DNA of 64,000 bases, taken from contig MSED01000006.1 of the NCBI GenBank assembly GCA_002099365.1, positions 1,550,001 to 1,614,000 on the forward strand. Direction: 5' to 3'. Both the position numbers and the translations under genes were made by a program. Of the stretch, positions 29,182-40,812 are shown piece by piece; within the stretch, counting starts at the first letter, position 1, and every line of letters starts with the position of its first letter. Under the pieces are notes generated by a model. It saw only the letters and a program-made list of their open reading frames with translations, had not been told where the DNA came from and did not search any database. Origin of the DNA: Phialophora verrucosa. Its lineage: Eukaryota; Ascomycota; Eurotiomycetes; Chaetothyriales; Herpotrichiellaceae.

Positions 29182-29831
29182 TTACACCTGAGACATCGCA
29201 GGACGCCCGCCCCCACGACGAAGGGGTCCTCTCAGGTTGACGCCACCGCCGCGTGCGTCGAGGAAAGAGAAGACCAAGCTGGCGGTCCAAAGCGCCCACG
29301 TGAACCAGAGGAATGCGGTGGCAGCTTGTTCTTCGCGGCAGCGACCAGCTCTGTCGTTTGCGCCGTTGGTTAGGTGATTGTGTAGAGTGTAAGTCTGTCG
29401 CAAAAGGTCAGCCAAAGTGGTTATACACGCGCAGGGTGAGAGGAGTCATACGTCATTGCTGCAGGAGTGCACGTGGAGCTCTGCAGCCATGGCAACGGCG
29501 GCGCAGAAGAGGAAAATGACATTGAGCAAGTCAATGACGACGGGAAATATGGGGTGGCCCGTGAAAGAGTCATTGAAGGCGATCAAGATGAGATAGAAGA
29601 GCGACAGCATCGCAAAGGCTGCCACGAACATATCGTAGTTGATGAGGGACGGGTTGCCCGCGAAGGCCATGGCAATGACGTTTCCGATGAGGGACATGAT
29701 GATGACAACGAAGATGAACTGTAGAAAAACCACGATCAGTCACTGCAGAAGCTCGACGGGCGTTAGTAACACTGTTGGAAAGAACTCACCTCCGTCCCTC
29801 GGAGGATGAGGTTGAGTGATCTGGACACCAT
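29182..29831 (-). CDS. NCE102-like MARVEL-domain membrane protein
   Basis: Three exons, 29790-29831, 29452-29718 and 29182-29394, give 173 residues, the same length as yeast Nce102. Nce102 is a four-helix membrane protein of eisosome/MCC domains that senses sphingolipids. Four hydrophobic segments are visible: about 14-35, 42-62, 70-92 and 130-150. The conserved IGNVIAMAF-AGNPSLINYDMFV block, the Cys-containing loop HVHSCSND and the AATAFLWFTWALWTASLVFS helix fit the family. Introns are 71 and 57 nt. The start MVSRSLNLILRGTEF matches the expected cytosolic N-terminus. Confidence 0.93.
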
Positions 29832-30872
29832 CTTGACGACTTGGCCGAGGCTTGCTCGAAATGTGGCAGTGGTAGGTGTTACTGAGGGCAGACAGATGAG
29901 CTTGAAGGGATACTAGAGGGCGACTACTCGTATGCAGCGGTGTAGCAGGGAAGGTGAAGAATTGAGAGGAGGAAGAGTGTATGTAAGTAGCTGAAGGTCG
30001 CACCAGTTGTGGTGGTTACAGGCTACAGGTGGGGAGAAGCGGAAGAGCATGGAAAGAGCTCAACTGTGTGGAATGATGCAGTTCGCCCTTGCTGAGTGAC
30101 GGAGCTTGCGCAGAACAGCTTGAACTGAGGCGGCTAGTGACGCGGCGAACCTCCTTTGCTCCCCCAATCGTCGACGTCACAGCCCGAGTGACCCTGGAAG
30201 TGACGCCAGCGCCAAAGCTTAGTTGCTAGGTATGTAGCCCGGGGGATGGGCCCACGGACCAGAGTTCAGCAGCCTTGCAAGCGGCCTTGTTCACCACTCG
30301 GGTCCCGGCAAAAGGATGCATCCACAATCGAGCCGGCTTTCTCGGTACGAGTGTACGAGGACGAGTAGATGGTATTTCAGACACGAGCATCATGGTGTCA
30401 CTGTGGCAATTGTTCTCTTCGTTCCCAACGGCATTGTAAATGTCCTCTATCCAAACGGTGATGAGCCAACCTGATTGTTTCTTCCATTGGCGCCGCAAGA
30501 GGTCTGGCACTGGACATTCTCATCATGAGTAGATGTTTCAGCTTGATTGGTTGTCAGACACTGATGCTTCCCTCGGGTTGCCCTCGGTTTCCTGCCTGGC
30601 AACCCGATGCTTCATAACAGCGAATAAGTCACGTGAGTCCCGCGGCGACGGAAGAACCGGTTGCTGGTAATTACAGTCACATGCTGATCTCACCTCTCGC
30701 CGTCAGAGAAACAACACAAAACAAAGCTGCTGACTGTGATTCCCACCAATTTGACCACTTTTATTGCTGACAGCAACACTGATTCAAGCGTTGGCCCTTT
30801 TCTAACACGACAATGCAGACTCCATACTCCGTACCGTCTTCTCGATATGGCCGGATTTGCAACAGGGATATC
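29832..30872. other. Intergenic region between NCE102 and dienoyl-CoA isomerase
   Basis: About 1 kb upstream of NCE102. It contains TCACGTGA at 30628-30635, a run of TACGAG motifs near 30344-30368 and ATACTCCGTAC near 30824-30834. No gene is seen. Confidence 0.5.
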
Positions 30873-31786
30873 TCACAGCTTCTCAAATGTTGGTGTTCTC
30901 TTCTGCAGACCACTCAACATTGCCCTCTGTACATCACTGCTTTGCACCATCGCCGAGTTCCATACCGCAGTGTAATTGAGATTATCCTCGATTGTTCTTC
31001 CCCACGAAGCGTCGAGGATGTTTTTCGTCCCCATAACGGCCACCGGGCTTTTGCTTGCAAGGTATTTCGCCGTCTCCAAGCCTTCCTTGAGTAATTCAGG
31101 CTTACCGCCATCCACCACTCGGCTCACGAAGTTGTTCTTGAGCGCTTCCTCTGCTGAGAACGGCCGTGCGCTGAGGCACACATCCTTAACCCAACTTGTT
31201 ACGCCCCCGACAACCTTGGGTAGCCGACTCAGAGTTCCAACGTCGGCTGCTAAACCAATGTCGACTTCTTTGACGCAAAGCTTGGTGTCCTTGGTGCAAA
31301 ACCGCATATCGCATGCTGACGATAGGTCGATTCCAAGGCCATACGTGTATCCATGGAGAAGCGCGATAACAGGCTTCTCACATCGCGCGACGCTCGTAAT
31401 AACGTCCTGTAGTTCGAGTATATGTCGCCTTAGTGACGTAGCTTTCCTCGATGGGTCGGCCATGCTGGCCGAAAGTGGATTATCGGCCTTCGCTGCCTGC
31501 TCTACGTCCAGCCCTGGAAGAAGGAAAAGTTAGATCAACTTCTCGCTATATGCCTTTGCCATTGCTACTCACCTGCTGTGAACGCTCGGTCACCGGCACC
31601 TGAGAGCAAGATGACTCGGACATCTGGGTCATGGGTCAGATGTTCAAAGATGGCCTTCAGCTCGAACCACATGGGTGCAAAGAAGGCATTGAGCTTTTGT
31701 GGCCGATTTATCTCGACGTGGACCACGTATTGTGCCGGTACCGTCACGTTGAAGAACTTGAGGGTTGGTAAAGACCTGAGTGCCAT
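30873..31786 (-). CDS. Dienoyl-CoA isomerase-like enoyl-CoA hydratase family protein
   Basis: Two exons, 31573-31786 and 30873-31513, give 284 residues of the crotonase fold. The join yields RAFTAGLDVEQAAKADN, the usual first oxyanion-hole loop; HGYTYGLGIDLSSACD gives the second. In EVDIGLAADVGTLSRLP, Glu154 and Asp162 have the same eight-residue spacing as the catalytic pair Glu196/Asp204 of rat delta3,5-delta2,4-dienoyl-CoA isomerase, which I take as the likely activity. It would act on odd-position unsaturated fatty acids during beta-oxidation. The C-terminus FEKL is a weak candidate PTS1; no presequence is visible. The frame opens at TTG, but the ATG at 31786 is the first. The 59-nt intron has a CTAAC branch site. 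Confidence 0.9.
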
Positions 31787-31800
31787 CTTGATATCCAACG

Positions 31801-31857
31801 AATGGTGAGGCGATAGAAGAATGGTGAGGCGATAGAAGAATGGTGAGGCGATAGAGG
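31801..31857. repeat. 19-bp tandem repeat, three copies
   Basis: Three head-to-tail copies of AATGGTGAGGCGATAGAAG, the last differing by one base, lie 15-71 bp upstream of the isomerase ATG, probably in its 5' UTR or core promoter. Confidence 0.92.
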
Positions 31858-32024
31858 CTCAGAAAAGTAGAGAACGTGAGTAGGAGAGTAGTATTATACC
31901 GAATTCTCAGGACTTGAAGCACTCGGCTGTTCGTTGAGACTGAATTCATACGGGCGTTGCTTCATGCCGAAGTGACAGCCTGGACCAGGAGCCCAGAGCT
32001 TATGCCTCGGCTCAGCGGTCCCTT

Positions 32025-32041
32025 TCACGTGCAATCACGTG
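32025..32041. promoter_or_regulatory. Two direct TCACGTG boxes
   Basis: TCACGTG occurs at 32025-32031 and again at 32035-32041, 239 bp upstream of the isomerase start codon and close to a CCTCGG hexamer. A bHLH-type site is inferred. Confidence 0.35.
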
Positions 32042-32865
32042 CAACACGTAGCTGGTCCCCGACTGTCCTTTCGCCGACTTGCAGCTTGTTCAAGAAACCT
32101 TCTCTCTTCCAACATCCTCAATGTGGGTTCGCCCCAAGATCTGCTCGAGCCTACCCGACCTGTAATCGTACTATCACTTCCAGACACAGCGTGTCTTCTC
32201 ACTGCAACCGGTGCCTCAAGCCCTCTGTCACCCTCGTAACCTGTCTTCGGCCAGACCGACGACTACGACACACACCGTTGACTTGTTTCTCCTCCTTCCC
32301 TCCTGTCATGCCAATCCGAGCATTCTCTCCTCGAGAACTGATGCAACCTGGCGTCTTGTGGGTGTGCGGGAGGGAGCGTATGGTCGTTCGAAGAGGCTCT
32401 TTTCGCTCAGCTGCGTCAAGGTGTAATCAGCCATGACCTTGGCTGCGACTCCTTTGACGGACGCCCTTCTCCCCCCTCGTGCAGCCCACAGTCCCCATTC
32501 CTATCTTTGAAGATTCTGGCTACCTCTTGAATAACATGGCGCTCGACAGGTCACGTCTCCGTACTATTCATCTACAGATGCGGCCTATTCTGAGGTTGGC
32601 AGCGGTACCATGTACGGCAACTCCTCTTTGGCCATGAGGCAGTGGGTACCGCAATTCAACCACCCTATCAACTTCGTGTCCCTTCGCGTATACCACCGTA
32701 TTGCTTTTGAGCACACTTTGGCACACTTGGAGTGGTTGCCATGCTCAGCTTGCCACCCATTCTCTCGACTTCTTGCCCTCCACTCACAACCCGTGTCATA
32801 GGCGCTGCTCTCAACCGCATATTCACGCTTATACCCGCCCCTGGTCAAGAGCTGGCTGTCTGGAT

Positions 32866-33207
32866 TTAACAGACCGTCCCATTTTGCTCGCGAGCGTTTT
32901 CCGGAATATTTTTCCGACGGCGGTACATGATCGGACATCTACGCATTGTGTACTTTCGGCTTGGGAACAATACTCGGACAACAGCCTTGCTTCTAAAACA
33001 TGCTGCTCACCGTTCTTCCAGGGTTTCTGCGGCGGTCTCCTGCCGCTGAATGCAACAATCCCACAAGTGAGTGCGTCGAGCCAACGTTACAACTTCATCT
33101 TCAGGAGGTGCCGTGAAATTGCTAATCAATTGATCTTCAGGTGTCACCTCTAAGGCCGGCGTCACATCAGACTTGTCGGGCAATCGCTGCCGCTGTTGGC
33201 CGCTCAT
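32866..33207 (-). CDS. Possible small gene, unknown (weak)
   Basis: A 66-codon ATG frame on the minus strand (33207 downward) reads with balanced amino-acid composition, for example EVTPEDQLISNFTAPPEDEV and VVTLARRTHLWDCC. It ends in a plausible donor (CG|GTGAGC). Splicing 33011-33207 to 32866-32938 over a 72-nt intron would give 89 residues. I recognise no family. It may equally be a relic exon of a decayed gene or chance. Low confidence. Confidence 0.22.
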
Positions 33208-34467
33208 GTGTTGTACACTTTAGAATGCGACAGAAATGACAGCCCTCTAGGCGAGCGAATCGGCCACACCCGAGGATTACTATGGCCTTTACCGACTCGT
33301 TGAGGCCAAATTAAATCATTGTCCAAGGCTAACGCCGACGGTGAACCTCCTCTTCACACCAGCATCGTTTTGACCTAACTCTGTGGATGCAACTCAGTAC
33401 AGACACGGGAGCTTGGGACAGAATGATCGACGTAACACGAAAAGTTCTTCTTTCGCTAGGCTACCTGATCTGGCTTCTTCGCGCCGCCAATATCACCCTT
33501 TTCAACTCAAGTTTGACCTACTTTTACTGGTTGCTACACGAGGCTAGTGGTGCCGTCTGAGCCCATCTGAGGATCATCTGCGGATACTCCCCGAACGTGT
33601 CCAAAAGGAATCCTTATTGTTTGTCCCACTTCAATTTCCTTGGAGCATTAGGTGGAAAGGTCACGCTGTGTCGATTCAATCATCTCCGCCGCCAATCCGG
33701 TGGGACAATGCAGATCTTCAAGGTATGCTGAGAGGAGGATATGACGGCTTCTGCTGCTCACTCCAAATTTTGAGTGGGTCAGACGGCTCCCATGTGGTTT
33801 TGTCTTTCAAGGGCACGTGGTAGATGATGGCAAGCTGTCATGTCCATGCGGTTGGTCAATACACTTTCAACGAAGTTTGTTGCTGATTGCTTGGACAGTT
33901 AGGTGTCATTGATACAGAGCTCAAAGTAACTGGCATCTGATGCCAGTCGTGGCCGGGGTTACCCTGCATTGAATGTCATGTTCGTGGAACCTAATTGCCT
34001 TGAAACAGTGATCAGGAGTTCAAGCATGGAAGTCACTGCTACGCCTCCGTTGGCTTCACCTGATCGGCCATACTTCAGCTATACCGGTTCCGGTGTTACT
34101 AAATCGGCGTGGTACTCGCCTTCGCTTCGGCCCTCAAGCGAGCTCTTGGTCAAACGGGATACGGAAGGGAGATTCTACCCAGGTTCCTGTGCCCGTGGTA
34201 CGCGCTCTAACGGCGATTCGGCCTTTGGTGCTTCCAGGCCTATGGCCGACAAATAATGTTTTCGGATGAAGGTCGGGTGTGAGGCAGACATATTGCATAT
34301 ATAATGCAGCTGCCCTACTCATCTGAGCCAGTCCGCTCAACAATTTCAGTCTTCTTCGAAATCCTCAACATCGTCGCAACTGTTCCTTGGTGATCGCGAA
34401 CTCCACAGCCGTCGTCCGCCGTCATCCAAGAGCCTTCGCACGGAAAGATCGACCATCAATCAACACG
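33208..34467. other. Gene-poor region, nothing recognised
   Basis: About 1.3 kb with frequent stops in all frames and no recognisable domain or repeat. Confidence 0.5.
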
Positions 34468-34786
34468 ATGTGCCAGCATCCCAAGTCTGTTGACACCTGC
34501 CGTGCTTGCGCTGGACATGCCCCACGGTATGTTCTCAAGACAAGTTCAAACCTGTCTATACATCCCCTGGTGGATTTCATGGACATGGAAGGCTCAGTGA
34601 GCTGACGTCTGCAGGAACGGATCCATGTGCAACACATGCAGAGGACGTGGTTATATTGAACGCCCCTGCCCTAAATGCTCCGCGTCTGGCAGACGGGCCG
34701 AAACAAGCACCAGCACTTCCAGGGGACATACTAGGCAGAAGATTGTCCCAGGTAGGAACAATGGCCAGAGTGTCTCGGGGTCTTGA
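34468..34786 (+). CDS. Small Cys-rich protein with DnaJ-type CxxCxGxG motifs
   Basis: Two exons, 34468-34526 and 34615-34786, joined over an 88-nt intron (GTATGT..GCAG with GCTGAC branch site), give 76 residues. The N-terminal half holds three CxxC pairs: C11-RA-C14-AG, C25-NT-C28-RGRG and C38-PK-C41-SASG. Two of these match the CxxCxGxG zinc-binding repeat of DnaJ central domains. The C-terminal part is Ser/Thr/Arg-rich and probably disordered. The splice is essential: it joins the first CxxC to the others in frame. No J domain or targeting signal is present. A zinc-binding role is inferred. It stands alone in a gene-poor stretch. Confidence 0.6.
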
Positions 34787-37676
34787 GGGAACGGGGAAGA
34801 GCGCGCAGCGGTCCGGAAATGGGGCCGGAAATGGGACCGGAGTTTTACAAGCAATTTTTGTGTTTGCGCGAGGATGTCGAACACGAGTTCCGCTAGCAGC
34901 AATGAAGTAACGACCCATTGAATTATTCGCTCACCATTGTTCGAGGGTCGATCCTGATAGCAGTATTCCTAAGTACCAAACCGCCGTTGCCGGCCTGACA
35001 TCACACGCGACCGACACAGGCAGGGCGCTGTATCGGAACGCCACCAGTTGAGAATGATCATTCTGCGACCGAACCGCTGCACGCACCAGTCCCCACCGCT
35101 TTCAAGGGGAGACGTCGCAGTCTTGAAGGATCTGGAAGCGTCAGACCTTTTCCCGCGAGAGGATGGCAGGTGCATGATATCGGACGGCAAGGGTTCCGTA
35201 TGGTTCAATCGTCTGGGCGTGTGTCATGCATTCCAAACCTGGACAAATGGACCTCCTTCGCGAAAATACAACTTGATGCTGTGCATTATGCCGCGAGCGT
35301 GCGAGCCCTACGAGTGTCAGATTTGAAAAGTACAGGACCGGCTCCGTGAAGGGCCATGGCTCGGCGACCTGGGTTAAGCCTATGTGGCGTCTGCTGTGCA
35401 ACTCTGGAATCTACCATCGATCGATGCTGGCCTGGTTTGACCCAACCACACAATTGACAAAGCTGCCCCTGTCATTTCCTCTCCGAGACGCTCGCAGTTT
35501 TCCGGCAATGGCGTTATGATTGCTGGCAAGATTGACGCGAGCTGTTGTGTGCCGTAGTTTGTGGTCTCGAGACCCTACAGAGCGGATCCTTTTGAAGGTC
35601 ACGGGGTGAGGGTAACCGGTGAGTCTCGATTGGGTGTCCTGCAGTGTTGGTGAGCCTGGAAACTGGTCGCACACGCCAGACCTCTCGGGGAATTGCCAAT
35701 CCTCATTCCCTCCAGTCGCGGAGTCAAATGGAAAGGATCAGCCAGATTGCACAGTTGAAGGACAACCACCTCCCACACCTTCCACTCCTGCCGTTACAAC
35801 GATGACGTTGCAGGGACTGGGTTAATTGTAGGTACACGAGTAGATCTATCACCAAACATGATCGAGAAAGATTTTGCGTGACACGACCAATAGCGACTTG
35901 ACGACGACATCGCAGTACTTCGGCGAGCTCAATCCATTCTCGCCACGCATCACATACAGCGGGAGCCCTTTTTCACGTGAAAAGTTCACATTGACTTGGA
36001 TCCGGATGCTTCGACAACCTTGCGTCGTATTCTACGAACACCGGCCAGGTTCCTGAAACGAACCTCTACAGTCAACCCGGTGTAACAGTGTGCCGCCTCG
36101 CTGAGATTGAAATGCCTCGATCATCATGCTATAAGCAGAGAGGTACGCCATTTTGTCATCACGAATCGCCGCGTCTACTCGGAATCCAAGTATCTGCCGA
36201 CGAGGAGCGTTTCAGCACCAAGCTTGCGTCGTCTGCTACCGAATCTAATCTCGCTCTCGCCGACGATGACGTGGCAGCTTCGTACTCCGTACGCCTTCTT
36301 GATTTCATTTCGTGGTGCGCGTGACGTTGATGCTGCAAACGAAAGACTGCAGGCACAGAAGGGAGGTGAATGCCTGTTGCTGTTCACTGGCGCAGCTGCC
36401 ATCTCAAGGAGAACCCTTTCTGAAATCATGCGTTCCAGTTCCATGGTCCCGTCCGACACGGGGAAGTGGACGGAGCACCAGCCAAGCACTTGCCGTCGCT
36501 CAACCTCGAAGCAATCTAGCCTCCAACAGATTCGGCCGCGTTGCGACTTGCAGTCATGAGAGCCATGGGGATAGCAACAACGATCGACCACGATTTTGTC
36601 AGCCCAGAAATCCTTTCAAGCCAAGTGTCCGTTGCCTCTCTTCACCGCCTCAAGGCCTCCAAGAGTTGCCCGTCTCGGCCTCACGATCTTGTGTGGATCC
36701 AGTGGACAACACGCTGCAACCGCCGGACAAAGCATCCGCTCCGGCGTCTCGCAAAACTGTAAACCAAGATCACGGCGAAAAGGCCAGAGCATGCGATGCG
36801 ATGGGCCCGTTGTTACACGACATCTTCATTCGCCGCTTTATTGCCTTCGACACCATGGAAGCGTATGGAAACTCTTGCCTGCCCAGTGGGACCGGAGAGC
36901 CGGATACAAGGAGCTCAACATTCGAAACAGTAACCAGCAATCACGGCAAATGGAAGAGGGAGAAGTAGAGCAGAATCGCCCGCCCACTGGACTCATCGTC
37001 CAAATCTCTTGGAAGGCAGCTGAAGCACAGCTGCCCGCATGTTATGTTTGTGACGACAGATCTACCAGGCTCGTTGTACATCCGATCGGCACGAAAATGG
37101 TCCTTCTGTAAAAATTCAAGTTTGCAGCATTGAATGGCCTTCCCAGTTTCAAGTCATACTGAAAACACATCCTTGTGTCTACGACGACTTTCCGGAAAGT
37201 ATCTGCACGTGAGACGAGGTTTTTCCCAGCATCAACAAGGAACCGAGGATGTCTTATTGTTGAAGCAATGCTCTGAATCTTGGTTCTGGATAGACTAACT
37301 GACGGCAAGCATCAAATTTCTCCTTCGAACACCTATCTAGCATGGTTAAGACCATGCAAGGCTACGACTCCTGACAAGCAACCCTACTCGCCGCCAATGA
37401 GGCCGGGCATGTAGAGCTAGGCCGTTGCCATCCTAGTGGAGACGGAGTTTGGCCGCCCACGCCGGTCTCGAATATGGCTATTGGTCGTCAATAGCATGCC
37501 TATACAGCCGATATCGGGTGGCTTGCCAGGCGATCTCCGGGCGGTCGGCAAGAAGATCGACACCCCCCCAGGGTCCCCCAACCACTGCTGTTGCGGTCAA
37601 AGCTGATTACACTAGAGTTCGATTCCTTCCTTCTTTCTCACACCTCCATACGGCGGGATCCCACTTTAGCCAAGGC
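34787..37676. other. Gene-poor region, nothing recognised
   Basis: About 2.9 kb with many short frames on both strands (the longest about 220 codons near 36312-36968) rich in Ser, Arg, Pro and Cys and without any domain. It contains one 14-bp palindrome around CACGTG at 35970-35983 and a GTACTCCGTAC motif near 36282-36292. It may be decayed sequence or a long regulatory region. Confidence 0.5.
35970..35983. promoter_or_regulatory. 14-bp CACGTG palindrome
   Basis: TTTTCACGTGAAAA is a perfect palindrome around an E-box core, lying in otherwise featureless sequence 1.7 kb upstream of the MFS gene. Confidence 0.4.
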
Positions 37677-39699
37677 ATGTCTATGATCTCACGCCCCTTC
37701 AAATGGTTTTATCATGAGTTTGGAATTGTCTCGATCCACGAAACGGGTCGCAATGCCTGGCTCATCATATTGGCACGCTCGTGCCGGATGTTTGCTTATG
37801 GCACGAATTCCTTGATATTAGGTAAGTTCCCGGATGCCTTGTGCTCCTGCGCCTTGGCTTTCCCCCAAGGCCTGACGAGGCTGTCTCCGGGGAGGAGAAG
37901 GTCTCTTGACTTGGGTCCGAATGCTTTCCATAATTGACTGTGAATAGCGATCTTCTTCTCAGCCCTCAACTATTCCGACCACCAGATCGGCATCTTTATG
38001 ACCTTGACCCTGCTCGGCGATGTCTTCCTGGGCACATTTCTCACCCTGATCGCCGACCGCGTGGGCCGCCGGCGCGTGCTGATGGGCGGATCGGTGCTCA
38101 TGATCTTGAGCGGCTTCGTCTTTGCCATTTTTGAGAACTTCTGGATCCTGCTGATTGCAGCGATATTGGGTGTGATCAGTGTCACGGGAGGGGATTTTGG
38201 GCCGTTCAGGAGCATCGAGGAGTAAGCTACCTACTGCAGGGGTCGAGGGAGAAAGATGGAAGCTGATCAATTTTTTTCTAAATTACTTCAGGTCGGTCTT
38301 GTCGCAACTCACGACCCCGACGACCCGTTCGGACGTCCTAGCATGGTACGTCACGACGTCGACTCTGGGATCGAGCATCGGCAGCGAAGTCTCGGGAAGA
38401 TTCATCCATTACCTCCAGGCGCGGCCCGGCTGGACCGATGTCGACGCCTACCACTCGCTGTTCTGGATCTATTTGATCATGGGTATCGTCAACGTGCTTT
38501 TCGTTCTGCTGTTGACTGATGCGTGCGAGCTGCCCGCGAATGGCAAGGGAGAAGAAATGTATTCTCGCGTGCCTCAGGAGGATCAAGGTCGCCGCCACGG
38601 AGACGTCGACGATGATGAAGCGGCAGAGCCCCAGTCAACACCTCCGAACGGCACCGCAGTCGCCGACGTAGAGGCGGCATCCCCGCCACCGACACCAATC
38701 CGGCCACGTCGCTCTTCTCCCCGGCCTTCGAGCATCTCTCAAAGTCGACTCCGGCGCGCTACTTCGGCCTTCTCGAGCGCCTTGTCCCAGATCTCCCAGA
38801 CGACCCGACGAACAATGTACAAGCTGTGGTTCTTGCTGGCCATCGACTCCCTCGCCGACGGCATGGTCCCCTACTCCCTGACGAATTACTACATGGACGT
38901 GAAGTTCCACCCCTCCAAGTCCACGCTCGGCGACGTCACCTCGCTGTCCTACTTCCTTGGCGCGATCGGCGCCGTCTTCGCAGGCCCCTTGGCGCGCAAG
39001 ATCGGCCTCATCAACACCATGGTCTTCACGCACGTGCCCTCGTCCGCGGCCGTCGTTTTGTTTCCTCTTGTGCCCTATTTCTGGGTCACGGCCCTCTTCC
39101 TCCTCGTCCGCACGGGCCTGAACAACATGGACCAGGCCCCTCGCTCGGCCTTCATCGCCGCCGTCGTGAAGCCCGAAGAACGCACCGCCGTCATGGGCAT
39201 CACGAGCATGTTGAGGAATCTGGCCGCCATGTGCGGCCCCACTGTCACGGGCGTTCTCGCCGAGGGCGACAGATTCGGCGTCGCCTTCATCGCGGCCGGC
39301 ATATGTCGACTCATCTACGATTTCGGGCTTTACGCTCTCTTCGTCGGTTACGAGAGGGGCAAGAAGCTCCAAGATAGGAGGGACGACGAGGACGACGACG
39401 ACGAGTACAATCAAGGAGAAATGACGACCACTCGACACGGACAGAGGCATGGCATCTCAGGCATCGCTTCCGCAGACCACTTCGAACTAGACAGTCTAGC
39501 TGATTCGGAAAGTTCGGACGACAGCAGCATCAGCGGCAGCGGCAGCAGCAGTGGCAAGAGCTGCGAGAAGAGCCCCTTCCACACAGCGACAGCGACGGTG
39601 ACGGTGAACAGTGATCGTCTTCATGTGCCACGGCAGATTGGGGACAGTCCGCGCGTGCGAAGTCGGAGTCCGCATCATCGGTCGACCGCGTCCGAGTAG
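37677..39699 (+). CDS. MFS transporter with large central loop and acidic tail
   Basis: Three exons, 37677-37821, 37948-38221 and 38292-39699, give 608 residues with about 12 hydrophobic segments. Motif A reads GDVFLGTFLTLIADRVGRRR after TM2. Between the two halves lies a ~100-residue Pro/Ser/Asp-rich cytosolic loop (about 215-300), then YKLWFLLAIDSLADGMVPYS starts the second half. The C-terminal ~130 residues are acidic and Ser-rich (RRDDEDDDDEYNQGE, then Ser/Gly runs), not usual for the family. The substrate is unknown. Introns are 126 and 70 nt. The start ATG gives MSMISRPFKWFYHEFGIVSI; upstream in-frame sequence is probably 5' UTR. Confidence 0.88.
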
Positions 39700-40812
39700 T
39701 CTATGCGGACTGGAGAATGCATGTATGCATGCAAGGCGTGGACTCAACGGTTAGAGTATCAGGGAGTATCAGGGAGTTGGCAGTCGGTGTCAAATGGATA
39801 TTGAGCGCCTATTCTCCGTATATACGATTACAGTGGGACATTGGGTGTGATGAATCAATGAATCCGTGCCATTATGACTTAAGGATATCTAGGTAGATAA
39901 GTATGTTATCCTTCAAGGGACTTGAAAGGCAAAATGCAAAGATATGCAAAGATATATATACCCCGTTCCTCGGTAGGGATTCAATCAATCTTTTCTGTAT
40001 GAGACATGACGTGCATGTATACTCTGTTTACTGTACTGTATTCATATACCGTCTATCTCATTGTCCTAATCCTGGCTCGAGAAAAGACAGATCTATTATT
40101 GCGAGCATGAATTGGTCATGTCAGGGTCCGGCGCCGTCGGATTTCGAGATCGGACAGACTGAGAGATGGAGTATCACACAGACTGTGACTGTGACCGAGG
40201 CGCTTTCCTCTCCTCCGTTGCTTCCACGTCTTCATCTCCGAAAGGCGAGGACCGGGGCTTCATATGACCATTCTGTCCTGTTCTGTTTCGAAGCCAGACA
40301 CGTCGCCAATGTCGATCGACGTTTTGCCGCAGGCGCGGCGATCCTCGTACATACTTCCATTGCTCACGCTCTTGCTCCCCCTGACCCCCCTCCTTCGGAC
40401 CACCCTGTCTCCTTCAGTTGTCAGTCCAATAACCGCCTGGCTGAGTTTTCTATTGTCCGGCCGTGATGAAATTACAGCATGGTTGCACAACGAGGTGTGA
40501 CCGGACCCTCCTGCGGTTGGCCATATCTCTAACGATGACGATGGAGGTCACCGAAATGTACTCTCAGCGCTTTTGAAAGGGCTAGAGCTGAGCCTGATCC
40601 CGGTCTGAGGTAGCCGTATGCATTCATTAGTCGTACTATGCTGTGGCGTGACATCCGGGAGATAATCGATTGTCGCGTCGTATGGAGACACTGGATGTCC
40701 TCTCTTAACAAGATCGACCCGGAACATCGACACAATATCTCATGGCAGGCGACATTTTGACTGCCGTGAGTAAGCGGCTCATTTACCCCAAAATCCTCCC
40801 CATGGGAATTCC
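39700..40812. other. Convergent intergenic region
   Basis: About 1.1 kb between two MFS genes. Short frames such as 39903-40466 lack features. AT-rich tracts are present near 39830-39960. No gene is seen. Confidence 0.5.

Larger units (their letters stand above)
31787..32865. promoter_or_regulatory. Upstream region of dienoyl-CoA isomerase
   Basis: Holds a 19-bp tandem repeat just upstream of the start codon, a CCTCGG hexamer at 32005-32010 and two TCACGTG boxes at 32025-32041. Short plus-strand frames at 31957-32436 lack features and are left out. Confidence 0.5.

Noticed and set aside
36312..36968. 219-codon plus-strand frame
   Set aside because: Ser/Arg/Pro-rich with no domain; the first codon context and composition look non-coding.
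31960..37676. Transposon relic in the gene-poor gap
   Set aside because: No terminal repeats, reverse transcriptase, integrase or transposase motifs could be read in any frame.
38635..39450. 271-codon antisense frame
   Set aside because: Shadow of the MFS transporter; the plus strand shows clear membrane segments.
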